Origin: Virgibacillus sp. SK37
Lineage (GTDB): Bacteria > Bacillota > Bacilli > Bacillales > Amphibacillaceae
Assembly (NCBI RefSeq): GCF_000725285.1
Contig: NZ_CP007161.1
Location: 3,572,213-3,636,212, forward strand
Direction of reading: 5' to 3'
Length of the DNA: 64,000 bases
Shown: positions 51,854-60,486 of the stretch, one piece after another
Layout of the letters: each line of letters begins with the position of its first letter
Position numbering within the stretch: position 1 is the stretch's first letter
Program-made: the position numbers and the translations under genes
The notes under the pieces: model-generated
Database searches by the model: none
Seen by the model: only the letters and a program-made list of their open reading frames with translations
Told to the model about the DNA's origin: nothing

Positions 51854-52242
51854 TATTTCACCGCCTTACTACTCAGTATTTCTTTGAATGATTCAGGTAT
51901 CGGAACAGTCTTCTGTTTGTTCACATTGAAGTAAACAAGGACGGCATCTCCTCTTGCAATAACATCTCCTGATTCCTTCTCCCTCATGGTACTTGTTAAT
52001 GTCATACTCTTTGTACCCATTCTGCTTACCTCTGTGGTAACACCTAGTACCTGGCCGAAGTATCCTTGCTTAATAAAATCACACTTTGTCGATACTAGCA
52101 TAAATGCATAATTTTCCTTTTGTATATCAATTCCCATTTTTGCCAAAAACTCAATTCTGGCTTCCTCCATATAAATAAAGTAACTTGTATTATTGATATG
52201 ACCCAATGTATCTGTCTCACCAAACCTCACCTTAATGTCCAA
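51853..52242 (-). CDS. Acyl-CoA thioesterase (4-hydroxybenzoyl-CoA thioesterase type)
   Basis: 129 residues. Single hotdog domain with RFGETDTLGHINNTSYFIYMEEARIEFL (catalytic Asp and His region), and a strand VTTEVSRMGTKSMTLT. It hydrolyses acyl-CoA in the cytosol; substrate length unknown. One-base overlap with the kinase gene downstream indicates tight coupling. Confidence 0.9.
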   Translation of the reverse strand: MDIKVRFGETDTLGHINNTSYFIYMEEARIEFLAKMGIDIQKENYAFMLVSTKCDFIKQGYFGQVLGVTTEVSRMGTKSMTLTSTMREKESGDVIARGDAVLVYFNVNKQKTVPIPESFKEILSSKAVK

Positions 52243-52272
52243 CTATGTCCCTCCTGTTCCTCCATGCTCCAT

Positions 52273-52833
52273 TTACTTAATACCGTTTAGAATCATGTCT
52301 GTATAAATTTCTGCCAGTTCATCCGGGGTTATAGTTCCATCAGGCTTATACCATTGGTAGCTCCAATTGGTAACACCTAAAATGCCAAATGCGATCATGT
52401 CTGAACGCAGGCCTTCACGGAATTCCCCTTTTTCTTTTCCTTCATCCAAGGTTTTTTCAATGTTAAAACGGAACTCATTTCTCTGTTGCTTAATCTGTTC
52501 GATATTTTCACTCTTCAAGTGGCGTATTTCCCTGAAGAAGACACGCGCACTTGATCCTTTATCCGCTATATCGGTAATCAACAGGGAAATAATGCGGCGA
52601 ATCTTTTCCAACTGGGAAATCTCCTCCTGTTGAATAATTTTCTGTTGTCGGCTTAATAGCTGAGTAATGTAATCAGAATGGATATCCATTAACAGTTGCT
52701 CTTTGCTGGAAAAGTAATAGTAGAACGTTCCTTTGGTGACATCAAGTTCGTTTACAATATCCTGAATCGATGTCTGGCTGAAACCTTTTTTCTCAAATAA
52801 TTTAATACTCTGTGCTGTCATTCTTTCCTTCAT
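52273..52833 (-). CDS. TetR family regulator of the fatty-acid cluster (FadR-like)
   Basis: 186 residues. Helix-turn-helix FSQTSIQDIVNELDVTKGTFYYYFSSKEQLLM (residues 19-50) then a helical ligand domain. It lies inside the catabolic cluster and is the obvious candidate to bind the matching palindromes at 47321 and 54962, with acyl-CoA as inducer, as for FadR of B. subtilis. Its own promoter region shows no copy of the operator. Confidence 0.88.
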   Translation of the reverse strand: MKERMTAQSIKLFEKKGFSQTSIQDIVNELDVTKGTFYYYFSSKEQLLMDIHSDYITQLLSRQQKIIQQEEISQLEKIRRIISLLITDIADKGSSARVFFREIRHLKSENIEQIKQQRNEFRFNIEKTLDEGKEKGEFREGLRSDMIAFGILGVTNWSYQWYKPDGTITPDELAEIYTDMILNGIK

Positions 52834-52932
52834 CGCTGATTCCCCATTTGTTAATTTTTTTAGTTATTATAGTGTTTGTGGAAAAAACACTTTTCCAGGT
52901 TCCAGACCCCGGTGCTTGTTCAATAATCTTAT

Positions 52933-53706
52933 TTATAGCGCGCTCGCTCCGCCATCTACGGCTAAAATATCTCCTGTGACATAGTCGGACGCGCTGGATG
53001 CCAGGAATAATGCTGCGCCTTTTAAATCCGAATCACTGCCCAGTCGTTTGAGAGGCGTTCCCTGCAAGATCTTATCCTTGCCGTAGTCAATAAGCACCTG
53101 TGACATCTTGGTCGGGAAAAACCCTGGTGCTATTGCGTTGACATGAATATTGTACTGCCCCCATTTTGCTGCCAGGTCTTTTGTAAATGTCATAATCGCA
53201 CCTTTGCTTGTATTGTATCCGATCGTGTCCATATAAGCAGGATCTGTTCCGCCAAAGCCGGCCACTGATGAGATGTTGATAATTTTTCCGCTGTTTTGCT
53301 TAATCATCACTGTACCAACCTCCTGGCTCATCAAAAAAGTCCCGGTAACATTGACGTTCATTACTTTTTGCCATGCCTCAAGAGGCATATCGACAACAGA
53401 CGCTCCCCATGTGGCACCACTGTTGTTCACCAGAATATCAATGGAGCCGAACCTCTCTTTTGTTTCGGAAACAACCTGCTTCACATCATCCGGATTGGTA
53501 ACATCACAAGCAACCGCCAGAGTACCCACATTATGTTTCTTCAATTGTTCACACATTTCCTGGCAGGCCTCCAGCTTGCGTGAGCAAATAACTACATTGG
53601 CCCCTGCTTCTGCAAATCCTTCTGCAATCTGTGCTCCAAGTCCCCGTGCACCCCCTGTGACAATTGCTGTCTTGCCATCTAATCTAAATAGATCAAGAAC
53701 GTTCAT
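52933..53706 (-). CDS. Short-chain dehydrogenase/reductase
   Basis: 257 residues. Cofactor motif VTGGARGLGAQIAEGFAEAG, NNSGAT, catalytic Ser in INISSVAGFGG and YNTSKGAIM (Tyr-x-x-x-Lys), and the C-terminal GDILAVDGGASAL. Arg after the glycine motif (VICSRK) suggests NADP(H). One base from the acyl-CoA dehydrogenase upstream. In LvaD-like or ACAD10/11-linked pathways such an SDR acts on hydroxyacyl-CoA; substrate inferred. Confidence 0.92.
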   Translation of the reverse strand: MNVLDLFRLDGKTAIVTGGARGLGAQIAEGFAEAGANVVICSRKLEACQEMCEQLKKHNVGTLAVACDVTNPDDVKQVVSETKERFGSIDILVNNSGATWGASVVDMPLEAWQKVMNVNVTGTFLMSQEVGTVMIKQNSGKIINISSVAGFGGTDPAYMDTIGYNTSKGAIMTFTKDLAAKWGQYNIHVNAIAPGFFPTKMSQVLIDYGKDKILQGTPLKRLGSDSDLKGAALFLASSASDYVTGDILAVDGGASAL

Positions 53707-53707
53707 A

Positions 53708-54928
53708 TTATCTTCCCTCCAGGTGATATTTTTTTAATTCGAGCTTGGCAATCTGTCTGCGGTGCACCTCATCCGGTCCATCCGCAAGTCTTAGTGTCCG
53801 GGCATTTGCCCAGTGGGCTGCAAGCGTATAATCATCACTCACACCAGCTGCGCCAAATGCCTGAATGGCTCTATCCAAGACACGTAGCGCCATGCTTGGT
53901 GCCACTACTTTAATCATCGCTATTTCTGCTTTTGCTTTCTTATTGCCAACAGTGTCCATCATGTAAGCTGCCTTTAGAGTCAGTAATCTGGCCTGTTCAA
54001 TATCAATCCTTGATTCAGCAATCGATTCCTGTACAACACCCTGTCCAGCCAATTTTTTTCCAAAGGCTTCCCGTTGCTGCACACGCTTACACATTTCCTC
54101 CAAGGCCCGCTCTGCTGCACCAATTAGCCGCATACAGTGATGAATTCTCCCCGGTCCAAGCCTCCCTTGTGCAATAGCAAACCCTTTGCCTTCCCCCCAG
54201 ATGATATTTTCTACAGGGACTCTCACATTCTCATATGTTATCTCTCCATGTCCATGTGGGGCATGGTCATAACCAAATACAGGCAGCATCCGTTCAATGG
54301 TAACCCCAGGTGTATCCAAGGGAACAAGGATCATTGCCTGCTGTTCATGCCTCGCTGCTTCCGGATTGGTTTTCCCCATAACGATGGCGATTTTACAGCG
54401 AGGGTCACCCGCTCCCGAAGACCACCATTTCCGTCCGTTAATGACATATTCATCACCATCCCGTGTAATACTCGCTTCTATATTTGTTGCATCACTGGAA
54501 GCCACATCCGGCTCGGTCATGGAAAAACAGGAACGGATTTCGCCATTCAGCAATGGAACAAGCCATTTCACTTTTTGCTCCTCTGACCCGTAACGCGCGA
54601 GAACTTCCATATTCCCGGTATCCGGAGCATTACAGTTAAACACCTCAGGACCAATCATGGAACGACCCATTATCTCACAAAGTGGTGCATATTCCTGGTT
54701 CGTCAATCCTGCGCCATATGTACTGTCAGGAAGAAAAAGGTTCCATAAGTCCTTTTCCTTTGCCTTCTGTTTTAACTCCTCCATAATCGGTGGCACTTTT
54801 TCCCATCGACTTGTTTGCTCATTTAGTTGTACTTCATAGGTTTTCTCATTTGGATAGACATGCTCCTCCATAAAATTTGTTAACTTCCTCTGGAGCTCAA
54901 TCACTTTCGTTGAATAAGAGAAATCCAT
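53708..54928 (-). CDS. Acyl-CoA dehydrogenase (ACAD10/11-, LvaC-like)
   Basis: 406 residues. Features: [44 protein letters not shown] (WWSSGA is typical of the ACAD10/11 subgroup), [20 protein letters not shown] and [34 protein letters not shown]. First gene of the cluster, with a promoter/operator upstream. In the ACAD10/11 group the enzyme works with the APH-type kinase to convert 4-hydroxyacyl-CoA; that kinase is encoded four genes downstream. Confidence 0.92.
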   Translation of the reverse strand: MDFSYSTKVIELQRKLTNFMEEHVYPNEKTYEVQLNEQTSRWEKVPPIMEELKQKAKEKDLWNLFLPDSTYGAGLTNQEYAPLCEIMGRSMIGPEVFNCNAPDTGNMEVLARYGSEEQKVKWLVPLLNGEIRSCFSMTEPDVASSDATNIEASITRDGDEYVINGRKWWSSGAGDPRCKIAIVMGKTNPEAARHEQQAMILVPLDTPGVTIERMLPVFGYDHAPHGHGEITYENVRVPVENIIWGEGKGFAIAQGRLGPGRIHHCMRLIGAAERALEEMCKRVQQREAFGKKLAGQGVVQESIAESRIDIEQARLLTLKAAYMMDTVGNKKAKAEIAMIKVVAPSMALRVLDRAIQAFGAAGVSDDYTLAAHWANARTLRLADGPDEVHRRQIAKLELKKYHLEGR

Positions 54929-54961
54929 TACAACACCCCTCTATATATACTGTGGTTAACT

Positions 54962-54993
54962 CACTAACCGGATAGTATGTTCAGAATATTATA
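54962..54993 (-). promoter_or_regulatory. Promoter and operator of the fatty-acid cluster
   Basis: A minus-strand -10 box TATAAT (54988-54993) is 17 bp from a weak -35 TTCTCC (55011-55016). The operator CACTAACCGGATAGTA (54962-54977), 13 of 16 identical to that at 47321, lies over the expected start site, a position suited to repression. Confidence 0.65.
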
Positions 54994-55183
54994 ACCAATA
55001 TATAGCAAGTGGAGAAAAAATGCAAGTGTTGGAGAAAAGATTAGTTGCCTCAAAATAAAGGAATGCTTGAACTAAAATGGATGCATTTTTTTACTGAAGA
55101 GATATCTGTGCCGCAAAGTTTGCTTGGTTTTAGTAACTGATTGAATAACATAACGAACTTTCGCTGCCTCATGTCAACACAAA

Positions 55184-55213
55184 GACAGAACCAGCACTTA
55201 TCCTGGTTCTGTC
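55184..55213 (-). terminator. Terminator of prkA
   Basis: GACAGAACCAG (55184-55194) pairs with CTGGTTCTGTC (55203-55213), 12 bp after the prkA stop codon. The preceding gap 54929-55183 holds the cluster promoter and otherwise nothing recognisable. Confidence 0.85.
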
Positions 55214-55224
55214 AATTTCAAGCT

Positions 55225-56322
55225 CTACCGGTTCAGCAAACTTCCAACATAACGCAGCAATTCATTTGCTGATACGGAATTATATCCATACTCATCTATT
55301 AATCTGGCAATCACTTCGTTAACCTTCTTAAGCTGGGACTCATCTGGCGTCTTGGATGAGGTGGTGATTTTCACTACATCCTTCAGGTCAGCAAACAACT
55401 TCTTCTGAATTGCTTCACGCAAACGTTCATGGGAACTGTACTCAAAGCGTTTACCCTTTCTGGCATATGCAGAAATCCGAATTAAAATCTCTTCTCTGAA
55501 AGCACGTTTGGCATTTTCCGAAATTCCAATCTGCTCCTCAATTGAACGCATTAACTTCTCATCCGGGTTCATTTCTTCCCCTGTCAATGGATCCCTTAAT
55601 TTATTTTTATTGCAAAACGCTTCGACATTATCAAGATAGTTATCCATTAAGGTTTTTGCAGATTCTTCATACGAGTATACAAAGGCCTTCTGAACTTCCT
55701 TCTTGGCGATTTCATCATACTCTCTTCGTGCAATTGAAATATAATTCATATAGGTTTCTTTATCATCATCAGATATGGATGCATGTTGGTCCAGCCCTTC
55801 TTTAAGCGAGCGGAGTACATCTAAAGCGTTAATGGATGGTACTTCTTTACGAATGATAGTGGATGAGATCCGGTTAATCACATACCGTGGATCAATCCCC
55901 TTCATCCCTTCTACAGGGAACTCCTTCCTCAATTCCTCCACATCCAACTGATTAAAGCCTTCTACACTCTCACCATCATACAGCCGCATTTTCTTAACAA
56001 TATCAACGCCCTGTTTCTTGGAATCCTCCAATCTGGTTAGGATTGAAAAGATGGCCGCAACTCTTAAAGCATGTGGAGCTATATGCACATGAGCCATATC
56101 GCTGTCGTGAATCATTTTTTGATATATGCGCTCTTCCTGACTTACCTGGAGATTATACGGAATAGGCATAACAATAATTCTGGAATGCAGCGCTTCATTT
56201 TTCTGATTTGCAATAAATGAGCGATATTCCGCCTCGTTCGTATGAGCCACAATTAACTCATCAGTTATATAATGATGTATACTAAAAATAAAATACCAGA
56301 CTGTATTTTTAATTATCAACAT
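55225..56322 (-). pseudogene. prkA: prkA 3' part, interrupted by prophage
   Basis: From about residue 21 (DELIVAHTNEAEYRSF) to the last residue (LLRYVGSLLNR) the protein aligns throughout with B. subtilis PrkA from about residue 285 to its end, with no stop or frameshift. The first 20 residues (MLIIKNTVWYFIFSIHHYIT) are unrelated and AT-rich phage sequence. The AAA/Walker half of this 631-aa serine protein kinase is missing and must lie to the right of the prophage. No ribosome site precedes the ATG at 56322. The retained half includes the PrkA-type kinase-like C-terminal domain (ALDVLRSLKEGLDQH, YSYEESAKTLMDNYLDN). It could be dead, or rejoined by excision. Confidence 0.92.
56257..56270. other. 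Prophage attachment-site junction within prkA
   Basis: PrkA homology stops between codons 19 and 22 of the interrupted frame (about 56257-56268). The chromosomal side is GC-balanced coding sequence; the right side is AT-rich. The core must lie in or next to this stretch (minus strand ACTGATGAGTTAATTG), but it cannot be defined without the right-hand junction. Confidence 0.7.
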
Positions 56323-56349
56323 ATTTACAATATAAAAAGAACCACTGGA

Positions 56350-56616
56350 TTATTCTCCAGCGGCTTGAAGTCTTTTCTGTTTAATTAATAATACTCTTGC
56401 AATAAGTGAGTGGATATCTTCGTCTGTTTCTGCAATTTGACGGGAAGGTTTGAATACTGTGATTATTCCACACTTTCCTTCTATCTGTCTAATTTCTTTT
56501 GCCTGTTCACTGTCTTGGAGTTGAACATCCTCATTCATTGCAACCCCTCCCCTTGAAGACAATATATGTCCTTTGGGGATTGAACTTTCGTGTAATTTTT
56601 CTGTAAACTGCTGCAT
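56350..56616 (-). CDS. Unknown 88-aa protein beside the attachment site
   Basis: ATG at 56616 with TAGGAGGTAA 8 bases upstream, and the stop is only about 80 bp from the prkA junction. Residues 1-26 are followed by acidic NEDVQLQDSEQAKEI, then GIITVFKPSRQIAETDEDIHSLIARVLLIKQKRLQAAGE, which ends as a basic helix. No family recognised. Position next to the attachment site and a small, C-terminally basic product would fit a recombination directionality factor (as SprB in SPbeta), but I have no sequence match. Confidence 0.65.
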   Translation of the reverse strand: MQQFTEKLHESSIPKGHILSSRGGVAMNEDVQLQDSEQAKEIRQIEGKCGIITVFKPSRQIAETDEDIHSLIARVLLIKQKRLQAAGE

Positions 56617-56795
56617 ACGTATTACCTCCTAATGGAGGCCGTATGTATTACTGAATAGTGTTATAAATATGTGTTATGATTGTTGACTTGCTATACATCT
56701 TGGCCTTTTATTTTGTTTGTTTGAATATAGGATATCATAAAACTTAAAAGACCAAATTAGTATGAAATAACATTCTTGATAAATCTTAAAAAGAA

Positions 56796-57131
56796 TTAAA
56801 CAATCTCTAATAGATAATCCAATTCCAATGGAACATCACTATGTAAATCTTGCTTTAGGATAGACCATTCTAAATTGTATTTATTGCAAATCAATGAGAA
56901 CTGCTTGAGGTTCTCCCAACTTCCTAGTTCCTCATGGTCATATATAAGTACACGATCAAATAATGTCCTATCAATCTGGCTAATATATATTTCTAGCATA
57001 TCAATGTTTAATAAAAGAAAGATATTTATTCTTTTGTTGAAAGCACTCGCATGGTCAGTGAGCATATGTTTTACATAGTTATATTCCTCAAAGTTGAAAG
57101 TAACACCAAAATACTTCCCCAAATTAATCAC
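56796..57131 (-). CDS. Hypothetical phage protein (111 aa)
   Basis: 111 residues, soluble, mixed alpha/beta, acidic. It begins MINLGKYFGVTFNFEEYNYVK and has FLLLNIDMLEIYISQIDRTLFDRVLIYDHEEL, ending ELDYLLEIV. No motif is recognised. Divergent from the restriction gene at 57263. The strong AT content and isolation suggest a phage accessory gene. Confidence 0.55.
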   Translation of the reverse strand: MINLGKYFGVTFNFEEYNYVKHMLTDHASAFNKRINIFLLLNIDMLEIYISQIDRTLFDRVLIYDHEELGSWENLKQFSLICNKYNLEWSILKQDLHSDVPLELDYLLEIV

Positions 57132-57262
57132 CCTTCTTGTGTGTCTTTATTTACCTCTCATGATAACGTGAATCTAATCATCTACAAGTAATTTAAATAA
57201 AACTATGGAACCTTTTTCCTATTTCATGTAAGTTAGAAGTATATCGGGGGAAAGGAGTAAAT

Positions 57263-58354
57263 ATGGCAAACGAAGAATCTGGGTTGTTTGGATTGAAATA
57301 TTCAAATAGAGATTTTACAGAAGAAGATAATTGGGGAAAAAATCAGTTTAACAGTAGTTTTCCTGCTGCATTAGCCTGTTATATGGACAGTAAGAATATT
57401 AACCCTGTTTATCTTAAGTTAGGTAGCGAAGATAGTAGTCTAAAAGTATATAAAGACTACATAACTGTAAGGAATCTGTTTAGAATACCAGAAGATAAAA
57501 CAATTGATGATGTCTATTATGAATTCGAAGGATTGTACGAACCACACAATGAGTTGGATAGGTCCTTATTGAGAAGTGATTTAGTTATTAAGTCTCTTAC
57601 AGACGGGGAAGAACCACCAGAATACTATTCTCACCATGAAGTTAAACTCACAGCAATACCTGACAGTGCAACTTATCATAAAGACGAGGTTCAGTATGGA
57701 AGTGAGATTGTTATTAGAACGGTCTCTATAATACACTTAGCAATTAATATAGTAGAAATATATAAACATGATAAACTTTCTTTAGAAAGATTATTGAATC
57801 CAGTTACTGATAGAATCACAGACTGGACTGACGAGTATACATTATTGGAATTGTTACCTGATATGATATATACACTTAATAGTATATTAAGTGCAAATCT
57901 TGACAAACAAAGTCCTTTAATCATGAACCCAGTCTGGAAAACTAAAGGGAAAACTCCAGCATTAGAAGATAATTGTTTGGATATGTTTGTATGGTCTGAC
58001 TTTGCACTTACAAGACTTTTTATCGACTCAATAAATGTAAATAGAACTAAAATAGACCGTTATTCGCGCGCACTTGTTTGGTTACTATATCTGTTACATC
58101 AATCTACATTTAATGATAGAATAGATAGTAGTAAAATTTATACTATGCCTTTTCATAATCAAACGGATAAGGCTTTTGCTTCTAATGGCAATAAGACAAA
58201 TCCGTATATGAGAAGTAATGAGTTATTAACACCTAGAATTAAAAGAGAAGAAATTGCAAATATAGTCTTAGGGGGCGGTCAAAAAATGCTAAGCCCTGAA
58301 AGAAGATTTGATGCTGCAATTTCTGCCTCTACTGATATATTTGAAGAAGAATAA
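57263..58354 (+). CDS. Putative type II restriction endonuclease, HindVP/HgiDI-like
   Basis: 363 residues. The N-terminus SGLFGLKYSNRDFTEEDNWGKNQFNSSFPAALACYM matches my recollection of the RE_HindVP family. A PD-(D/E)xK-type site is plausible: Asp in LLRSDLVIKS and EVK in HHEVKLTAIPDSAT. The companion C5-methyltransferase starts 15 bp downstream with its own ribosome site. Family members recognise GRCGYC; by analogy this pair may do so. GGGGAAAGGAG precedes the ATG. Much of the C-terminus (RFDAAISASTDIFEEE) is not assignable to a domain. Confidence 0.65.
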   Translation: MANEESGLFGLKYSNRDFTEEDNWGKNQFNSSFPAALACYMDSKNINPVYLKLGSEDSSLKVYKDYITVRNLFRIPEDKTIDDVYYEFEGLYEPHNELDRSLLRSDLVIKSLTDGEEPPEYYSHHEVKLTAIPDSATYHKDEVQYGSEIVIRTVSIIHLAINIVEIYKHDKLSLERLLNPVTDRITDWTDEYTLLELLPDMIYTLNSILSANLDKQSPLIMNPVWKTKGKTPALEDNCLDMFVWSDFALTRLFIDSINVNRTKIDRYSRALVWLLYLLHQSTFNDRIDSSKIYTMPFHNQTDKAFASNGNKTNPYMRSNELLTPRIKREEIANIVLGGGQKMLSPERRFDAAISASTDIFEEE

Positions 58355-58369
58355 ATAGGAGTTGAAATT

Positions 58370-59341
58370 ATGCGCGCGATTGATTTGTTTTCTGGTTGTG
58401 GTGGTTTGTCTTTAGGCTTCCAAAATGCAGGTTTTGAAATAATATCTGCTTATGAGAATTGGGACAAGGCTATTGAAATATACAAGAAAAACTTTGAACA
58501 CCCAATATATGAATATGATTTATCTAATGTAGAGGACTACAATGTTTTTATAAAACAAAACCCCGATATAATTATAGGTGGTCCTCCATGTCAAGATTAC
58601 TCTTCAGCAGGAAAACGGAAAGAAGAGGCTAATGCAAACTTAACAACTGATTATGCTAATATCATTGCCAATGTAAAACCTAAGTATTTCTTAATGGAAA
58701 ATGTAGATCAGATTAAGAAATATGATGTTTACAAAAGGGCAGTTAACATTTTTAAAGAAGCAGGATATGGCTTAACTTCTAGGATATTAGATGCCTCTCT
58801 TTGTGGTGTTCCTCAGAAACGAAAAAGATTTTTCTTGTTTGGAGAATTAGGCGGTAAAGACAATGCTTTCCTCCCGTTCATTGAAGATAAGATAAGTAAA
58901 GAACCAATGACACCAAGAATGTATTTTGGTGATAGTCTAGGACTTGAACATTATTATAGACACCCTAGAAACTATAATAGAAGAGGTGTATTTAGCATTG
59001 ACGAACCTGCTCCAACTGTCAGGGGTGTAAATAGACCAGTACCTGACGGATATAAAGGTCATCCACGTGACACAGAAGACCCTAGAAAAGTCCGTGCATT
59101 AACTACTATTGAAAGAAGTTATCTACAAACTTTTCCTAAAGACTTTATTTTTGAAGGAAGTAAGACAAACTTAGAACAAATGATAGGAAACGCTGTTCCT
59201 GTAAAATTGGCTGAGTTTGTTGCGAATGCTATTGATCAATATGTAAGCAGTCAAGGTAATGTTGTAGAATATAAAAGAAAAAATAATACTCATGAAGTCA
59301 TACACGACCAAATGGATATGTTTGAGGTTATTGGTAACTAG
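58370..59341 (+). CDS. C5-cytosine DNA methyltransferase
   Basis: 323 residues with all core motifs: I MRAIDLFSGCGGLSLGFQ, IV GGPPCQDYSSAG (catalytic Cys), VI MENVDQIKK, VIII QKRKRFFLFG and X GNAVPVKLAEFVANAI. The target-recognition region is between about 190 and 250. Together with the upstream gene it forms a restriction-modification pair carried by the prophage; it protects phage and host DNA at the same sequence. Normal length for a small Dcm-type enzyme. Confidence 0.95.
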   Translation: MRAIDLFSGCGGLSLGFQNAGFEIISAYENWDKAIEIYKKNFEHPIYEYDLSNVEDYNVFIKQNPDIIIGGPPCQDYSSAGKRKEEANANLTTDYANIIANVKPKYFLMENVDQIKKYDVYKRAVNIFKEAGYGLTSRILDASLCGVPQKRKRFFLFGELGGKDNAFLPFIEDKISKEPMTPRMYFGDSLGLEHYYRHPRNYNRRGVFSIDEPAPTVRGVNRPVPDGYKGHPRDTEDPRKVRALTTIERSYLQTFPKDFIFEGSKTNLEQMIGNAVPVKLAEFVANAIDQYVSSQGNVVEYKRKNNTHEVIHDQMDMFEVIGN

Positions 59342-59366
59342 GGTTAATCCTTAGTTACTTTTTTTT
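59334..59366 (+). terminator. Terminator of the methyltransferase gene
   Basis: GTAACTAGG (from 59334) pairs with CCTTAGTTAC (to 59358) with one bulge, then eight T. It overlaps the stop codon. Confidence 0.75.
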
Positions 59367-59402
59367 ATCTACGAAATTACATATACATTGGAATAATAGA
59401 TA

Positions 59403-59436
59403 ATAAAAAAAGATAAGAGGTGTTATCCCCTTATCC
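59403..59436 (-). terminator. Terminator of the phage lysis-side transcript
   Basis: GATAAGAGG and CCCCTTATC (59412-59435) form a hairpin followed on the minus strand by CTTTTTTTAT. It lies about 10 bp after the 80-aa membrane gene. Confidence 0.75.
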
Positions 59437-59446
59437 CTTTATTACA

Positions 59447-59689
59447 TTACATAAACATTGATACAATACCAATTCCAAATACCATTAGAACAAAGTAAGT
59501 GAATATTGGCTTGAAGATTGTTTGTTGTTTGTCTGAAAGTTTCGGCTTAATGAAACGGTTATACATATAACCAATAAGCATAAAAATTGTTCCGAAAACA
59601 ATCACGAACATTAAAATTGATAAAATTTCTTTCGCACCAATCTGACCTAAGTTTACCATTGCTAACATGAGATTTTCCTTTACTGACAT
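59447..59689 (-). CDS. Small phage membrane protein (80 aa)
   Basis: From ATG 59689 with TAGGAGGCTG about 8 bases upstream; the frame is open further but without ribosome site. Two membrane helices (about 22-43 and 60-79) flank a basic loop (NRFIKPKLSDKQQTIFKP). Such small two-helix proteins at the end of phage lysis cassettes are often holin-like or antiholins, or morons; nothing more specific can be said. Confidence 0.65.
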   Translation of the reverse strand: MSVKENLMLAMVNLGQIGAKEILSILMFVIVFGTIFMLIGYMYNRFIKPKLSDKQQTIFKPIFTYFVLMVFGIGIVSMFM

Positions 59690-59743
59690 GAGTATCAGCC
59701 TCCTAAAGATTATTTGTTTTACACTTGTACATTTATAGGTCAA

Positions 59744-60049
59744 AAGGCGGTTTCCTTCTTTTTTCTTAATAAAAAATGAAGAAAATATAAGAAAAATAAA
59801 AAGAAAAAGCGTTTCTTAATATATGCCATTTACTCTCATATTAAGTAGCATAAAATTAATATAAATAAATGTCGTGAAAAACCTTCCACAAAGTATTAAA
59901 ACCATTATTTACATAGGTCTAACCTTACGGCTATCCCTATGTATGGATTTATTTCAGCATTAAATTCAATTTATTTTAGGTATTTTATTTATTACCATTC
60001 TTGTTCTATCTTTGGTTATCATTCAACTATCTTTGCAGTATTTTACTAA
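59744..60049. other. AT-rich gap in prophage without gene
   Basis: About 300 bp of very AT-rich sequence between the two small membrane genes. No convincing ribosome site, hairpin or open frame is seen; a short inverted pair GGCTATCCC/CCTATG region near 59930 is too weak to name. Confidence 0.5.
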
Positions 60050-60349
60050 TTATTTTGTTATATCTTTCCCCTTTTTGTACCCATCTTCGAAAGAGTCTAG
60101 GTCTTTTTTGCTAACTTTTCCTTTAGATTTCTTAGAAACTACTGTTTTAATTTTATCTTTATTATTAATTAAGTACTTAATAAGAGATTTGATTGCCCTC
60201 ATAATCAAGTCAGCAGTCTCTTTTCCAAGTTTTCTAACTAGGAAATTGTAGAACTTTTTAATGTAAGTTCTGCCAAATGGAGTAAGTATAGCAATTACAA
60301 CAGAGAAGATAGCACCAATGAGGAAATATACTTCTACACTCTCAAACAT
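60050..60349 (-). CDS. Small phage membrane protein with basic tail (99 aa)
   Basis: 99 residues. One N-terminal membrane helix (FLIGAIFSVVIAILTPFG, about 9-26) is followed by a Lys-rich amphipathic region (YIKKFYNFLVRKLGKETADLIMRAIKSLIKYLI) and a charged tail. GAAAGGAGTTG precedes the ATG. Found directly downstream of the amidase in transcription order, so a lysis accessory (for example BhlA- or XhlA-like) is possible. Confidence 0.65.
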   Translation of the reverse strand: MFESVEVYFLIGAIFSVVIAILTPFGRTYIKKFYNFLVRKLGKETADLIMRAIKSLIKYLINNKDKIKTVVSKKSKGKVSKKDLDSFEDGYKKGKDITK

Positions 60350-60486
60350 TATTAATCAACTCCTTTCATTAATATTTATTAATAAAAGAAGATAACTGTT
60401 ATAAGAGTTATAATAGATATAATGATTGTTAATGGTGGTTATAAGTAATATATTGATTAATAACAGTTATCAATCTTTATTAGTTA

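Noticed and set aside
56320-56322. ATG as a true start for a short PrkA protein
   Set aside because: No ribosome site precedes it, the first 20 residues are phage-derived and the ATPase half is missing; treated as an interrupted gene.
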